A DNA stretch of 64,000 nucleotides from contig OY970066.1 in assembly GCA_963705285.1 (NCBI GenBank), forward strand, positions 1,922,001-1,986,000, given 5' to 3'. The notes below the pieces were generated by a model that was not told the origin of the DNA, did not search any database, and saw only the letters and a list, made by a program, of their open reading frames with translations. The stretch is from JACMLD01 sp963705285. Its GTDB lineage: Bacteria > Bacteroidota > Bacteroidia > Chitinophagales > Chitinophagaceae. Positions 17,022 to 26,213 of this stretch are shown here, piece by piece. The translations under genes and the position numbers were made by a program. The first letter of the stretch is position 1, and each line of letters begins with the position of its first letter.

Positions 17022-17522
17022 ATGGGAATTACACAAATATTATTCTGGTTTTTAACAGCGCTGGCACTGGGCAGCGCATTAATGGTTGTGCTGAGTAAAA
17101 ATCCTGTTTACAGTGTGTTGTTTTTGATTGTAACTTTCTTTGCCATCTCCGGGCATTATATATTATTGAACGCACAGTTTCTGGCCATTGTAAATATCAT
17201 TGTTTACGCAGGGGCCATCATGGTACTTTTTCTTTTTGTAATCATGCTCATGAACCTCAATGCAGACATGAATCTGCAGAGCAATAAACTTATGCGGTTT
17301 GCCGGTTTCCTGGCAGGCATGTGTTTGTTCCTGGTATTGGTAGCAGCGTTAAAAGACACTGCCACCAAAAACCAAATGGTACAAACTGCCGGCGGCGAAA
17401 TAGGATTGATAAAAAACCTGGGCATGGTATTGTTTAAAGAATATGTGGTTCCGTTTGAAATAAGCAGCGTATTGTTTTTAAGTGCCATGGTGGGCGCAGT
17501 GGTAATTGGCAAGAAAGAGTAA
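17022..17522 (+). CDS. nuoJ: NADH-quinone oxidoreductase subunit J
   Basis: Membrane subunit of complex I with five predicted helices in 166 residues. The stretch NIIVYAGAIMVLFLFVIMLM in the third helix matches the family, including the pi-bulge region that takes part in coupling. The C-terminal helix is FEISSVLFLSAMVGAVVIGK. It is flanked by repeat spacers on both sides. Confidence 0.96.
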   Translation: MGITQILFWFLTALALGSALMVVLSKNPVYSVLFLIVTFFAISGHYILLNAQFLAIVNIIVYAGAIMVLFLFVIMLMNLNADMNLQSNKLMRFAGFLAGMCLFLVLVAALKDTATKNQMVQTAGGEIGLIKNLGMVLFKEYVVPFEISSVLFLSAMVGAVVIGKKE

Positions 17523-17529
17523 GATCGCA

Positions 17530-17622
17530 GCCCTTAGCTATTAGCCGTTAGCTTTTAGCTATTGTGGCAATTGTTTTTGTATTATCAAAAAGCTAACAGC
17601 TAACGGCTGGTGGCTAACAGCT
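17530..17622 (+). repeat. nuoJ-nuoK spacer repeat: inverted heptamer arrays
   Basis: The left arm is AGCCCTT, AGCTATT, AGCCGTT, AGCTTTT, AGCTATT (17530-17564). The right arm is GCTAACA, GCTAACG, GCTGGTG, GCTAACA, GCT (17592-17622), ending seven bases before the nuoK ATG. The arms are mostly complementary. Words and layout are nearly the same as in the nuoB-nuoC spacer 8 kb away. Confidence 0.8.
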
Positions 17623-17629
17623 CAACTAA

Positions 17630-17956
17630 ATGCCGGTAAACTATTACATATTTGTTGCGTTAGCGCTGTTTTGTATTGGCGTGGTAGGTGTGCTTACGCG
17701 CCGCAATGCCATCATTGTTTTTATGTGCATTGAGCTAATGCTGAATGCCGTGAATTTATTGCTGGTAGCATTTTCTAAAACACACCAGGCTGTTGGCACG
17801 GCCACCGGCAACGCTGGTATAGACGGGCAGTTGTTTGTATTTTTTATTATGGTGGTAGCCGCGGCGGAAGTAAGTGTGGGACTGGCCATCATTGTAATGA
17901 TTTACAGAAATACGCATTCTGTAGATATTAATTTCTTAAACAGGTTAAAGCACTAA
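17630..17956 (+). CDS. nuoK: NADH-quinone oxidoreductase subunit K
   Basis: Small membrane subunit with three helices in 108 residues. The family stretch IVFMCIELMLNAVNLLLVAF carries the conserved membrane Glu, and a second one lies in VVAAAEVSVGLAIIV; both are needed for proton transfer in characterised NuoK. It lies between nuoJ and nuoL as usual. Confidence 0.97.
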   Translation: MPVNYYIFVALALFCIGVVGVLTRRNAIIVFMCIELMLNAVNLLLVAFSKTHQAVGTATGNAGIDGQLFVFFIMVVAAAEVSVGLAIIVMIYRNTHSVDINFLNRLKH

Positions 17957-18014
17957 TCCAGGTAGTGGGTACATACTGTAGTTCTACCCGGAGCTTGCCG
18001 CAGACCAAAGCAAT

Positions 18015-19910
18015 ATGAGTCAATTAGTATTTTTAGTTCCTTTATTTCCGTTGCTGGGTTTTCTCATCAACGGTCTGCTGCGTAAACAATTATCAAAACC
18101 CGCAACAGGCTTCATCGGCAGTGCGGCCATACTGGCATCATTTATTGTAAGTATATTTCTTTTTCTGGATGTTAAAGCCGGTAAGAGCGGAGTAGCCACC
18201 CTGTTTGATTTTATCAGTTTTGGTTCAGTACATATTCCTTTTGCATTTCAGGTAGATCAGTTGTCTTCATTGTTTTTATTGATTATAACAGGCGTGGGCT
18301 TTTTAATTCACCTGTATTCCACCGCATACATGCATGAAGAAGAAAGCCAGCATTTTGCCCGGTATTTTGCTTACCTCAACCTCTTTGTGTTTTCGATGCT
18401 GTTGCTGGTGCTGGGCGCCAACTATGTAATTATGTTTATTGGTTGGGAAGGTGTGGGCCTTTGCTCTTACCTGCTCATTGGGTTTTGGTTTAAGAACAAC
18501 GATTATAACAATGCCGCCAAAAAAGCTTTTGTGATGAACCGCATTGGCGATCTTGGTTTTCTGCTGGCCATATTTTATTTACTGGCAAAGGTAGGCTCGG
18601 TAACTTATACAGACGTGTTTGCACACGCGCCGGAACTTTCTGTTGCCACCGTTACCATCATTACATTATTACTGTTTGTTGGCGCTACCGGAAAAAGCGC
18701 CCAAATACCTTTGTATACCTGGTTGCCAGATGCCATGGCCGGCCCTACACCCGTATCTGCGTTGATACATGCCGCCACCATGGTTACTGCGGGCATTTAC
18801 ATGATTGCACGCAGCAATATTTTGTATACCATGGCGCCCGTATCGCAATCAGTAGTAGCCATCATTGGCCTGGCTACTGCGGTACTGGCCGCCACCATTG
18901 CATTAAAGCAAAACGATATTAAAAAAGTGCTGGCCTATTCTACGGTTAGCCAACTGGGTTATATGTTTCTTGGTTTGGGTGTGGGTGCATATACCGGCGC
19001 CGTTTTTCACGTAATGACGCATGCGTTTTTTAAAGCCTTGCTGTTCCTTGGGGCTGGCTCTGTTATTCATGCCATGCACCACGAGCAGGATATTCGCTAT
19101 ATGGGTGGTTTAAGAAAGCACTTACCTACTACCCATTGGACATTCCTCATTGGTTGTATTGCCATTGCTGGTATACCCCCCTTCAGCGGGTTCTTTTCAA
19201 AAGATGAAATTTTAGCCGCTGCTTATGCAAGCAACAAAATATATTGGATTATTGGCGTAATTACCGCCGGAATGACGGCATTTTATATGTTCAGGCTGTA
19301 TGCCACCACTTTTCTCGGTAAGTTCAGGGGCACGCATGAACAGGAGCACCACCTGCATGAAAGCCCCGCGGCAATGACCATACCTTTAATAGTGTTGGCG
19401 GTGCTGGCGGTTGTAGGCGGATTTATAGGCGTGCCCGAAGTATTTGCAAAAGATGCGCATTGGCTCGAGCATTTTCTATCGCCCATATTTGTGGCCTCTT
19501 ACAAATTAAAAGAAGTGCATGCTGCTGATCATGCTACTGAATATATGCTGATGGGTGCATCTGTAGGCCTGGCAGTGATAGCAATTGTTTGGGCAGTAAA
19601 GAAATTCAGCAACAAGCCTGATCTGCAGGAGGCCGAAGGCTTTGGAAAAGTGCTGGCCAACAAATGGTATGCAGATGAATTTTACAATGCCACTGTTGTA
19701 AAACCACTCAATTCGCTCGGGAGGGTATTAGATAACGTAATTGAAAAATCGGGTATCGACTGGCTGGTAAACAGTGTAGGCAGAAGCGTGCAGTATGGTA
19801 GTCGCCAATTGCGTTTGCTGCAAAGCGGCCAGGTGGGCAGTTATGTGTTGCTGATGATTGCAGGTATGATCATCTTGTTTGTGTTGCAATTCTTTTTGAA
19901 GAAAGGCTAG
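18015..19910 (+). CDS. nuoL: NADH-quinone oxidoreductase subunit L
   Basis: The distal antiporter-like proton-pumping subunit. The 631-residue protein has the Proton_antipo N domain, including IMFIGWEGVGLCSYLLIGFW with the conserved Glu. The pumping core carries WLPDAMAGPTPVSALIHAAT and the Lys in ALKQNDIKKVLAYSTVSQLG. The C-terminal part includes the long lateral helix region and ends in a hydrophobic anchor. Confidence 0.97.
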   Translation: MSQLVFLVPLFPLLGFLINGLLRKQLSKPATGFIGSAAILASFIVSIFLFLDVKAGKSGVATLFDFISFGSVHIPFAFQVDQLSSLFLLIITGVGFLIHLYSTAYMHEEESQHFARYFAYLNLFVFSMLLLVLGANYVIMFIGWEGVGLCSYLLIGFWFKNNDYNNAAKKAFVMNRIGDLGFLLAIFYLLAKVGSVTYTDVFAHAPELSVATVTIITLLLFVGATGKSAQIPLYTWLPDAMAGPTPVSALIHAATMVTAGIYMIARSNILYTMAPVSQSVVAIIGLATAVLAATIALKQNDIKKVLAYSTVSQLGYMFLGLGVGAYTGAVFHVMTHAFFKALLFLGAGSVIHAMHHEQDIRYMGGLRKHLPTTHWTFLIGCIAIAGIPPFSGFFSKDEILAAAYASNKIYWIIGVITAGMTAFYMFRLYATTFLGKFRGTHEQEHHLHESPAAMTIPLIVLAVLAVVGGFIGVPEVFAKDAHWLEHFLSPIFVASYKLKEVHAADHATEYMLMGASVGLAVIAIVWAVKKFSNKPDLQEAEGFGKVLANKWYADEFYNATVVKPLNSLGRVLDNVIEKSGIDWLVNSVGRSVQYGSRQLRLLQSGQVGSYVLLMIAGMIILFVLQFFLKKG

Positions 19911-19913
19911 TAG

Positions 19914-20113
19914 TAAGAGGCGAGTGGCAAGTGGCTAGTGGTAAGTAGCGAGTAGCAAGTAGGCGCTTGCCTGGCCCGTTTGGTGGGCAGATGGTTTATA
20001 GTGGCAAAAGAAACAAAGGCATAAAGAAAATAGGGAATAAAAATAGGTAAGTGATAGATGGAACGAGATGGCGCGTACAAGCCCACTACCCACTAACAAC
20101 TTACCACTCACCC
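19914..20113 (+). repeat. nuoL-nuoM spacer repeat: inverted heptamer arrays
   Basis: Four bases after the nuoL stop, seven heptamers run from 19914 to 19962: TAAGAGG, CGAGTGG, CAAGTGG, CTAGTGG, TAAGTAG, CGAGTAG, CAAGTAG. The right arm (20082-20113: CCCACTA, CCCACTA, ACAACTT, ACCACTC, ACCC) ends seven bases before nuoM and is roughly complementary, reading GTGAGTGGTAAG in reverse. The DNA between the arms (about 120 bases) has no recognisable content. Confidence 0.75.
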
Positions 20114-20120
20114 AAAAACT

Positions 20121-21581
20121 ATGATAGCTGTTTTACTGATATTGGTTCCGTTTATTGGTGCACTGGCATTGTTTGCAATAAAAAATGCGGGCAGCGCAAA
20201 AAACTTTGCCTTGTTTACCAGCATGGTGGTACTGGTGGTATCAATACTTGGCCTCACCATCATGAATAAACCGGAAGACCTGCATTGCAACCTGCGCTGG
20301 ATATCTGCACTCAATACCCGTTTTCATGTAGGGTTAGATGGAATGGGGCAATTGCTATGCCTGCTTACAGCTATGTCTTTTCCATTAATTTTTGTTGCTA
20401 CCTGGAACAATACTTATAAAAACGCACACCGGTTTTTTGCGCTTATGTTATTGAGCCAGGCAGGACTGATGGGCGTTTTTCTTGCTATGGATGGCCTGTT
20501 GTTTTATTTCTTCTGGGAACTGGCACTGATACCCGTTTATTTTCTTTCTTCTATCTGGGGCGGTGAAAAGCGGATTGCCGCCACCTTTAAATTTTTTATT
20601 TACACGTTTGTAGGATCGCTGATCATGCTCACCGGTCTTATCTATATCTATTTCCAGGCGCAGCAATCGTTTGACCTGCAGGACTGGTATCAGCTTAAAT
20701 TGCCTGAAGCAACGCAAAGCTGGTTGTTCTGGTTGTTGTTTACTGCCTTTGCTATAAAGATGCCCATCTGGCCGTTTCATACCTGGCAGCCGGATGCATA
20801 TGAGCAATCACCCACCGCGGTTACTATGGTGCTGAGTGGTATTATGGTAAAGATGGGTGTGTTTGCCGTTATCCGCTGGCTGGCTCCTGTACTGCCTATC
20901 GGGGTGTACGATTGGGGCGATACGGTTTCGCTTCTTTGCCTTATAGGTATGCTGTACGCATCGCTCATTGCTATCAGGCAGGATGATTTGAAACGGTTGA
21001 TTGCCTATTCATCCATTGCACACATTGGTTTAATGTGCCTCGCCATCTTTGCTGCCACCAAAAGCGGTTTGCAGGGTACCATGATGCAAATGTTTTCACA
21101 CGGTGTAAATATCATTGGTCTGTGGATAGTAGCCAACGCAATAGAAACAAAATACGGTACCCGTAAACTTTCTGAACTGGGCGGACTGGCACAAAAAGAT
21201 GCGCCCCTGGCTATTTTGCTGGTTATTGTAGCACTGGCCAATATTGCATTGCCGCTCACCAATGGTTTTGTGGGCGAGTTTATGATGTTTAACGGCGTAT
21301 TTTCCAGCGCCATTACAAAATATGGTGTGCTGGATACAGCAGTAGCCGGTATCTGTATCATTCTGGCTGCCGTGTATACGCTCAACATGATCAAAAAAAT
21401 ATTTTATGGCAATAGCAGTGCAATTACAGCACATGGCACACCCAGCGGCTTTCCCGTACTGGTATCTTTATCTGTAATTGTGGTGCTTATTTTTATTACC
21501 GGGGTGTATCCAAAACCAATGCTGCAACTGACCAGTGACACTGTTGATGCAATTTTGAAATACATGAGAACATCCATATAA
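20121..21581 (+). CDS. nuoM: NADH-quinone oxidoreductase subunit M
   Basis: Antiporter-like proton-pumping subunit, 486 residues with about 14 helices. Landmarks are FYFFWELALIPVYFLSSIWGG with the conserved Glu, the pumping segment KMPIWPFHTWQPDAYEQSPT, and AIRQDDLKRLIAYSSIAHIG with its Lys. It follows nuoL and precedes nuoN by 19 bases. Confidence 0.97.
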   Translation: MIAVLLILVPFIGALALFAIKNAGSAKNFALFTSMVVLVVSILGLTIMNKPEDLHCNLRWISALNTRFHVGLDGMGQLLCLLTAMSFPLIFVATWNNTYKNAHRFFALMLLSQAGLMGVFLAMDGLLFYFFWELALIPVYFLSSIWGGEKRIAATFKFFIYTFVGSLIMLTGLIYIYFQAQQSFDLQDWYQLKLPEATQSWLFWLLFTAFAIKMPIWPFHTWQPDAYEQSPTAVTMVLSGIMVKMGVFAVIRWLAPVLPIGVYDWGDTVSLLCLIGMLYASLIAIRQDDLKRLIAYSSIAHIGLMCLAIFAATKSGLQGTMMQMFSHGVNIIGLWIVANAIETKYGTRKLSELGGLAQKDAPLAILLVIVALANIALPLTNGFVGEFMMFNGVFSSAITKYGVLDTAVAGICIILAAVYTLNMIKKIFYGNSSAITAHGTPSGFPVLVSLSVIVVLIFITGVYPKPMLQLTSDTVDAILKYMRTSI

Positions 21582-21600
21582 AGAAGATCGTAAGCAACGT

Positions 21601-22974
21601 ATGAATGCAATAATTTTTTCTGCCATCTGGGGCGTACTGATGATGTTTAGCGGCATCTTTATTAAAACAAAAGCCGTTATCCGCAACCTTGCCATTGCAG
21701 GGGTGGCTATATTGCTTTTGCTTAACCTGGCAGAACTAAATCATATCATGCAACTGCACATCAATGTAAGAAATATGTTGGTGTTTGACAGCTTCGGGCT
21801 TTTGTTTAACAGCGTAGCATTTGCATCCACCCTTATTTATTTATTGCTGAGTGCAAAAGATGTAGAGGAGGTAGGTGTTAACCAGGCTGAATATTTTGCA
21901 TTGATATTCTTTGTACTCTGCGGCATTGCCATTGCATCTTCTTTCAATACACTACTGATGCTTTTTCTGGGTATTGAGATTATTTCGATACCCCTGTATA
22001 TTCTTACCGGCAGCGACAAGAGGAACCTGAAAAGCAATGAAGCATCCCTGAAATATTTTTTGATGGGTTCTTTTTCTACCGGCATTATGCTGATGGGCAT
22101 TGCATTGATTTATGGCGCCACCGGTTCTTTTGCGGTAGAGAATATGAGCAGGCAATTGGATGGCTTTGTACCTGTAATGACTGCCGGCCTGTTGTTATTA
22201 TTAATAGCCATGTCGTTTAAAGTGTCCGCAGCACCCTTTCATTTTTGGACGCCCGATGTGTACGATGGCGCGCCTACTGTGTTTACATCATTTATGGCCA
22301 CCATTGTAAAGGCAGGTGTGTTTATAGCCTTTGTACGTTTGTTTGATGCTGCTTATGGCGCTTCTTTAGCACAATGGCGATTAACCATTGCAGTTATCAT
22401 TGCAGCTACTTTGTTTATTGGAAATATAACCGCAGTTTTTCAGCAAAGCGTAAAAAGAATGCTGGCTTATTCAAGTATTGCGCAGGCCGGGTTTATGTTT
22501 TTTGCACTTTTTGGATACAACGACATTGCCCGCGAAGGCATTATTTTATACGCTGCAGCTTACAGCCTCGCTACCATTGGTATTTTTGCCATACTCATTA
22601 AAATGAACGATTACACGTTTGATGGGTACAACGGCCTTGCCAAACAACAACCGCTGCTGGCCGCTACCAATACCATTTTCTTGTTATCGCTGGCCGGTAT
22701 ACCCACCACTGCCGGTTTTTTTGCCAAATATTATATGCTGATGGCGGCCATTAAAAACGGCGCTTACATGTGGCTGGTGATATTTGCGGTGTTGTGCGCG
22801 GCAGTAAGCGTGTATTATTATTTCCGCGTTATACAGGCTATGTATTTTAAAGAAGGCAACGGAGAGGTTAAAACAATTACACCGCGTTTTAAATGGGTGC
22901 TGGCAATACTGGCCGGGGTGGTTATTATTTTAGGTCTGTTTCCGCAACTGCTGCTGGTACATTTGTATTTTTAA
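21601..22974 (+). CDS. nuoN: NADH-quinone oxidoreductase subunit N
   Basis: Antiporter-like proton-pumping subunit and last gene of the operon. Its 457 residues include LFLGIEIISIPLYILTG, SFKVSAAPFHFWTPDVYDGA and FQQSVKRMLAYSSIAQAGFM, the family landmarks with the conserved Glu and Lys. No clear hairpin terminator follows, and the next gene starts 48 bases later, so read-through is possible. Confidence 0.96.
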   Translation: MNAIIFSAIWGVLMMFSGIFIKTKAVIRNLAIAGVAILLLLNLAELNHIMQLHINVRNMLVFDSFGLLFNSVAFASTLIYLLLSAKDVEEVGVNQAEYFALIFFVLCGIAIASSFNTLLMLFLGIEIISIPLYILTGSDKRNLKSNEASLKYFLMGSFSTGIMLMGIALIYGATGSFAVENMSRQLDGFVPVMTAGLLLLLIAMSFKVSAAPFHFWTPDVYDGAPTVFTSFMATIVKAGVFIAFVRLFDAAYGASLAQWRLTIAVIIAATLFIGNITAVFQQSVKRMLAYSSIAQAGFMFFALFGYNDIAREGIILYAAAYSLATIGIFAILIKMNDYTFDGYNGLAKQQPLLAATNTIFLLSLAGIPTTAGFFAKYYMLMAAIKNGAYMWLVIFAVLCAAVSVYYYFRVIQAMYFKEGNGEVKTITPRFKWVLAILAGVVIILGLFPQLLLVHLYF

Positions 22975-23022
22975 AAGTGCCGTGTTCTGCGGCAAACGCA
23001 GGCCGTTAAACTTGCCGGGCCA

Positions 23023-23652
23023 ATGAAAATCGTCATTATTTCAGATACCCACGGCCAGCATGCCAGGTTAAAGCTCCCCCCGGGCGATTTGCTTATTCAT
23101 GCAGGCGATGTATGCAATACCGGCGATAGAACAGACACCGTTCGTTTTCTGAATTGGTTTTCCGGTCAACAGTTTCCACACAAAATTTTTATTGCCGGCA
23201 ACCACGATCTCTTTTTTGAAAAAGAGTCCGCCGCACTAATAAATAAAATGATTCCGCCCGGCATTATTTATTTAAACGATGGCGGTACCACCGTAAACGG
23301 ATTGCAGGTATGGGGCTCGCCGGTAACACCCTGGTTTCAAAACTGGGCATTCAACCGGCATCATGGCAACGATATCAACCGGCATTGGAACCTAATACCT
23401 GCCGGCACCAACATTCTCATTACACATGGGCCTGCTTTTGGTATACTCGATAAAAATGCGGAAGGATTACATATTGGTTGCAAAGACCTCTTGCGTAAGG
23501 TGCAGGAAATAAAACCCAGGCTGCATATATGCGGGCATATACACGAAAGCTATGGAATGAAAACAAAAGACCATGTGCAATTTATCAATGCAAGCGTATT
23601 AAATGAACAATACCAACTGGTAAATGCGCCAATAGTAATAGATATTGATTGA
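23023..23652 (+). CDS. Calcineurin-like metallophosphoesterase
   Basis: A 209-residue cytoplasmic enzyme with the full two-metal phosphoesterase motif set: SDTHGQH (DxH), HAGDVC (GDxx), AGNHDLFFE (GNHD/E), LITHGPAFG and CGHIHESYG (GHxH). It resembles the MPPED/UPF0046 type, which hydrolyses phosphodiesters in vitro. The true substrate is not predictable from sequence. It lies just after nuoN, but a shared function with complex I is unlikely. Confidence 0.88.
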   Translation: MKIVIISDTHGQHARLKLPPGDLLIHAGDVCNTGDRTDTVRFLNWFSGQQFPHKIFIAGNHDLFFEKESAALINKMIPPGIIYLNDGGTTVNGLQVWGSPVTPWFQNWAFNRHHGNDINRHWNLIPAGTNILITHGPAFGILDKNAEGLHIGCKDLLRKVQEIKPRLHICGHIHESYGMKTKDHVQFINASVLNEQYQLVNAPIVIDID

Positions 23653-23771
23653 TGCATGCGCCAATACCCGGCAGCACCGACCATGCTAAGTAATTAGCCC
23701 GATATTTCCCTCCTATATTTTATCGTTGCATAAACCGTCTGTCATGTAACTTGTGGTTTCTGATTATCAAT

Positions 23772-24695
23772 ATGACAGCAGTAAGCAATCATACAGTTAC
23801 CGAAGCGCGTGTAAAACCATTCCTGAAATGGGCCGGTGGAAAAAGGCAATTACTGGCCCAGTTTGCTGATTTGTACCCCCAAGCGTTGAAAGACGGTACA
23901 ATTAAACATTATTACGAACCATTTTTGGGCAGCGGCGCCGTATTTTTTGATATCGCCCAGCGTTTCACGTTGCAAAACGCCTGCCTCTCAGATATCAACA
24001 GCGGCCTGGTGGTAACCTACCAGGTAATTCAAAAAAAAGCACCCGCATTGATAGACGCGTTACTGCAACACCAAAAAAAATATCGTGCGCTGGATAAAAC
24101 AGGTCGCCTGAATTATTTTTATGAACAAAGGGATGCATTTAACCGGCAGATAATGCAGGCGGATACGGCACAAAATAGCAGCCAGCGTATTACACAGGCC
24201 GCACGGCTTATTTTTTTAAACCGAACCTGTTACAACGGCTTATTCAGGGTCAATGCAAAAGGTGCCTTTAATACGCCTGCCGGCGATTATAAAAATCCTT
24301 CTATCTGCGACCCCGCCAACCTGCTGGCCGTATCCAAATTATTGGGCAACACCACTATAAAGAAAGCCGCTTTTTCTACTGCGTTAAAGAATGTACCACC
24401 GCGCTCGTTTGTATACCTCGATCCGCCTTACCGCCCGCTCAGCAAAACAGCCAGTTTTACAGCCTACAACCAGTCGGGGTTTGGCGATGCTGCGCAGCAA
24501 AAACTAGCCGCTCTTTATAAACAACTCAGCCAGCAGGGGGTGACTTTAATGCTTAGCAATTCTGATTCTAAAGACCGGTTTTTTGATCGCCTGTACGAAG
24601 GCTTTACCATCACCCGCGTACCCGCAAGACGGCTTATCAATACAGATGCGTCTAAAAGAGGCCTCGTAAACGAAATTGTGGTAACCAACTACTGA
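23772..24695 (+). CDS. dam: Orphan DNA adenine methylase (D12/Dam class)
   Basis: An N6-adenine DNA methyltransferase of the alpha (D12) class. FLKWAGGKRQLL near the N-terminus and EPFLGSGAVFFD form the S-adenosylmethionine site. YLDPPYRPLS is the catalytic DPPY motif, about residue 215. I chose ATG 23772 (MTAVSNHTVTEAR), 307 residues, over 23751. No restriction endonuclease gene is adjacent, so it is either an orphan methylase or part of a solitary regulatory or phage-derived system. Its target is not evident from sequence, though family members usually act on GATC. A heptamer inverted array follows the stop. Confidence 0.88.
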   Translation: MTAVSNHTVTEARVKPFLKWAGGKRQLLAQFADLYPQALKDGTIKHYYEPFLGSGAVFFDIAQRFTLQNACLSDINSGLVVTYQVIQKKAPALIDALLQHQKKYRALDKTGRLNYFYEQRDAFNRQIMQADTAQNSSQRITQAARLIFLNRTCYNGLFRVNAKGAFNTPAGDYKNPSICDPANLLAVSKLLGNTTIKKAAFSTALKNVPPRSFVYLDPPYRPLSKTASFTAYNQSGFGDAAQQKLAALYKQLSQQGVTLMLSNSDSKDRFFDRLYEGFTITRVPARRLINTDASKRGLVNEIVVTNY

Positions 24696-24697
24696 TG

Positions 24698-24780
24698 TGT
24701 TGAGTGTTGTGTGTTGAGGGTTGTGTGTTGAAGGTTAATTACCCGTCCTAACACAACACTTACCACTAAACACTCAAAAC
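24698..24780 (+). repeat. Inverted heptamer arrays after the dam gene
   Basis: The left arm starts two bases after the stop: TGTTGAG, TGTTGTG, TGTTGAG, GGTTGTG, TGTTGAA, GGTTAAT (24698-24739). The right arm AACACAA, CACTTAC, CACTAAA, CACTCAA, AAC (24750-24780) is largely complementary. It has the same architecture as the nuo spacers but a different word, which shows the pattern is not confined to the nuo operon. Confidence 0.75.
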
Positions 24781-24813
24781 AAAAAATTGAGCCAGATTCC
24801 TTACTTTTAGTCT

Positions 24814-26088
24814 ATGAATTTACTGGATACCATTTCTTTGAGTTTCCGCACCATACGCAGCAATAAGCTTCGTACCGGAATTACTGTGGCCATCATTGCG
24901 CTGGGCATAGCATCACTCATTGGTATCCGTACTGCCATTGAAGCCATGACACAAAAATTTACTGAAAGTTTTTCGTCAATGGGCGCCAATGGGTTCAGCC
25001 TCCGCTACCGGCAGGTATGGCGCGTACAGAATAACAACGGCATTAAAAAAGAAAAGAAGGGCGAGAAAAAAGAAAAATTATCCAACCAAAATAAACCCAT
25101 CACCAAACTTCAGGCAGAGGCATTCAAGCAGGCTTATAAATTTAATGCGCAAGTAGGGCTGTCTATGTTTGCTACCAACAATGCCATTATCAATTTCGAA
25201 ACCAAGAAAACCAATCCTACGGTACGACTGATGGGGGGCGATGAAAATTTTGTGGACTTAAACGGCTATAAACTTGCCAGCGGCAGAATACTCAATGACC
25301 TGGATGTGCAGTCTGGCCGCAATGTAGTGTTGCTCGGAAAAACCGTGGCTACCACATTGTTTGGAGAGAACCTGGAAAGGCCGGTAGAAAAGATGGTAAG
25401 AATCAATGGAATACCCTTCAGGGTGATTGGTGTACTGGATGAAAAAGGATCCACACTTGGTTTTAGCTGGGACAATGCCGTGGTTACGTCTTATAATAAT
25501 GTACGCCGATTTTTTAACAACGGCCCGCGGTCTTCTATCTCCATTGGTATTAAAGTAAATGATATTAATATGCTGGATGCCGGCATGGGCCAGGCAGAAG
25601 GCCTCTTCCGGTCTATACGCAAACTCACTACTACCGAAGGAAATAATTTTGTAATAGACAAGAGCGATAGTTTTGTGGATATGCTGTTGCAGAATTTGAA
25701 ATGGCTTACTGTATCTGCCATCGTTATCGGGTTTATTACTTTAATGGGGGCAGCTATCGGTTTAATGAATATTATGCTGGTAGCGGTAACAGAACGTACA
25801 AAAGAAGTAGGGCTGATAAAAGCCATTGGTGGCAAGCAAAGAAATGTACGCAACCAGTTCTTATATGAATCTATCATCATCAGCCTGCTGGGGGCCGCCT
25901 TTGGTATCTTTTTCGGTATTCTGCTGGGTAATACGGTAAGTATATTAATGAGCACCGGTTTTGTAGTACCCTGGCCATGGGTATTCCTGGGTATTTTTAT
26001 TTGCTCATTGGTGGGTTTGCTCGCCGGGCTCTATCCCGCATTCAAAGCCGCACGGCTTAACCCCATTGAAGCATTGCGGTACGAGTAA
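24814..26088 (+). CDS. MacB/FtsX-type ABC transporter permease
   Basis: A 424-residue permease with an N-terminal transmembrane helix (about 18-40), a MacB periplasmic core domain (about 45-265) and three further helices (about 290-315, 340-370, 385-410) of the FtsX domain. The segment TERTKEVGLIKAIGGKQRNV and the C-terminal AARLNPIEALRYE are family hallmarks. No ATP-binding partner is adjacent; it must use one encoded elsewhere. A Lys/Glu-rich insertion lies in the periplasmic domain (KKEKKGEKKEKL). The substrate cannot be told from sequence. Confidence 0.88.
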   Translation: MNLLDTISLSFRTIRSNKLRTGITVAIIALGIASLIGIRTAIEAMTQKFTESFSSMGANGFSLRYRQVWRVQNNNGIKKEKKGEKKEKLSNQNKPITKLQAEAFKQAYKFNAQVGLSMFATNNAIINFETKKTNPTVRLMGGDENFVDLNGYKLASGRILNDLDVQSGRNVVLLGKTVATTLFGENLERPVEKMVRINGIPFRVIGVLDEKGSTLGFSWDNAVVTSYNNVRRFFNNGPRSSISIGIKVNDINMLDAGMGQAEGLFRSIRKLTTTEGNNFVIDKSDSFVDMLLQNLKWLTVSAIVIGFITLMGAAIGLMNIMLVAVTERTKEVGLIKAIGGKQRNVRNQFLYESIIISLLGAAFGIFFGILLGNTVSILMSTGFVVPWPWVFLGIFICSLVGLLAGLYPAFKAARLNPIEALRYE

Positions 26089-26213
26089 AGTAACTACCTC
26101 ACTTTAGACAATCATTTTCTGTATTCATGTTAACACGGTTTTGGCACCTGCCCGGTGTGCAACACTGTATCTATTGCATCAAAACGTTTATTGTTTCACC
26201 TAAACCTTTTGTT

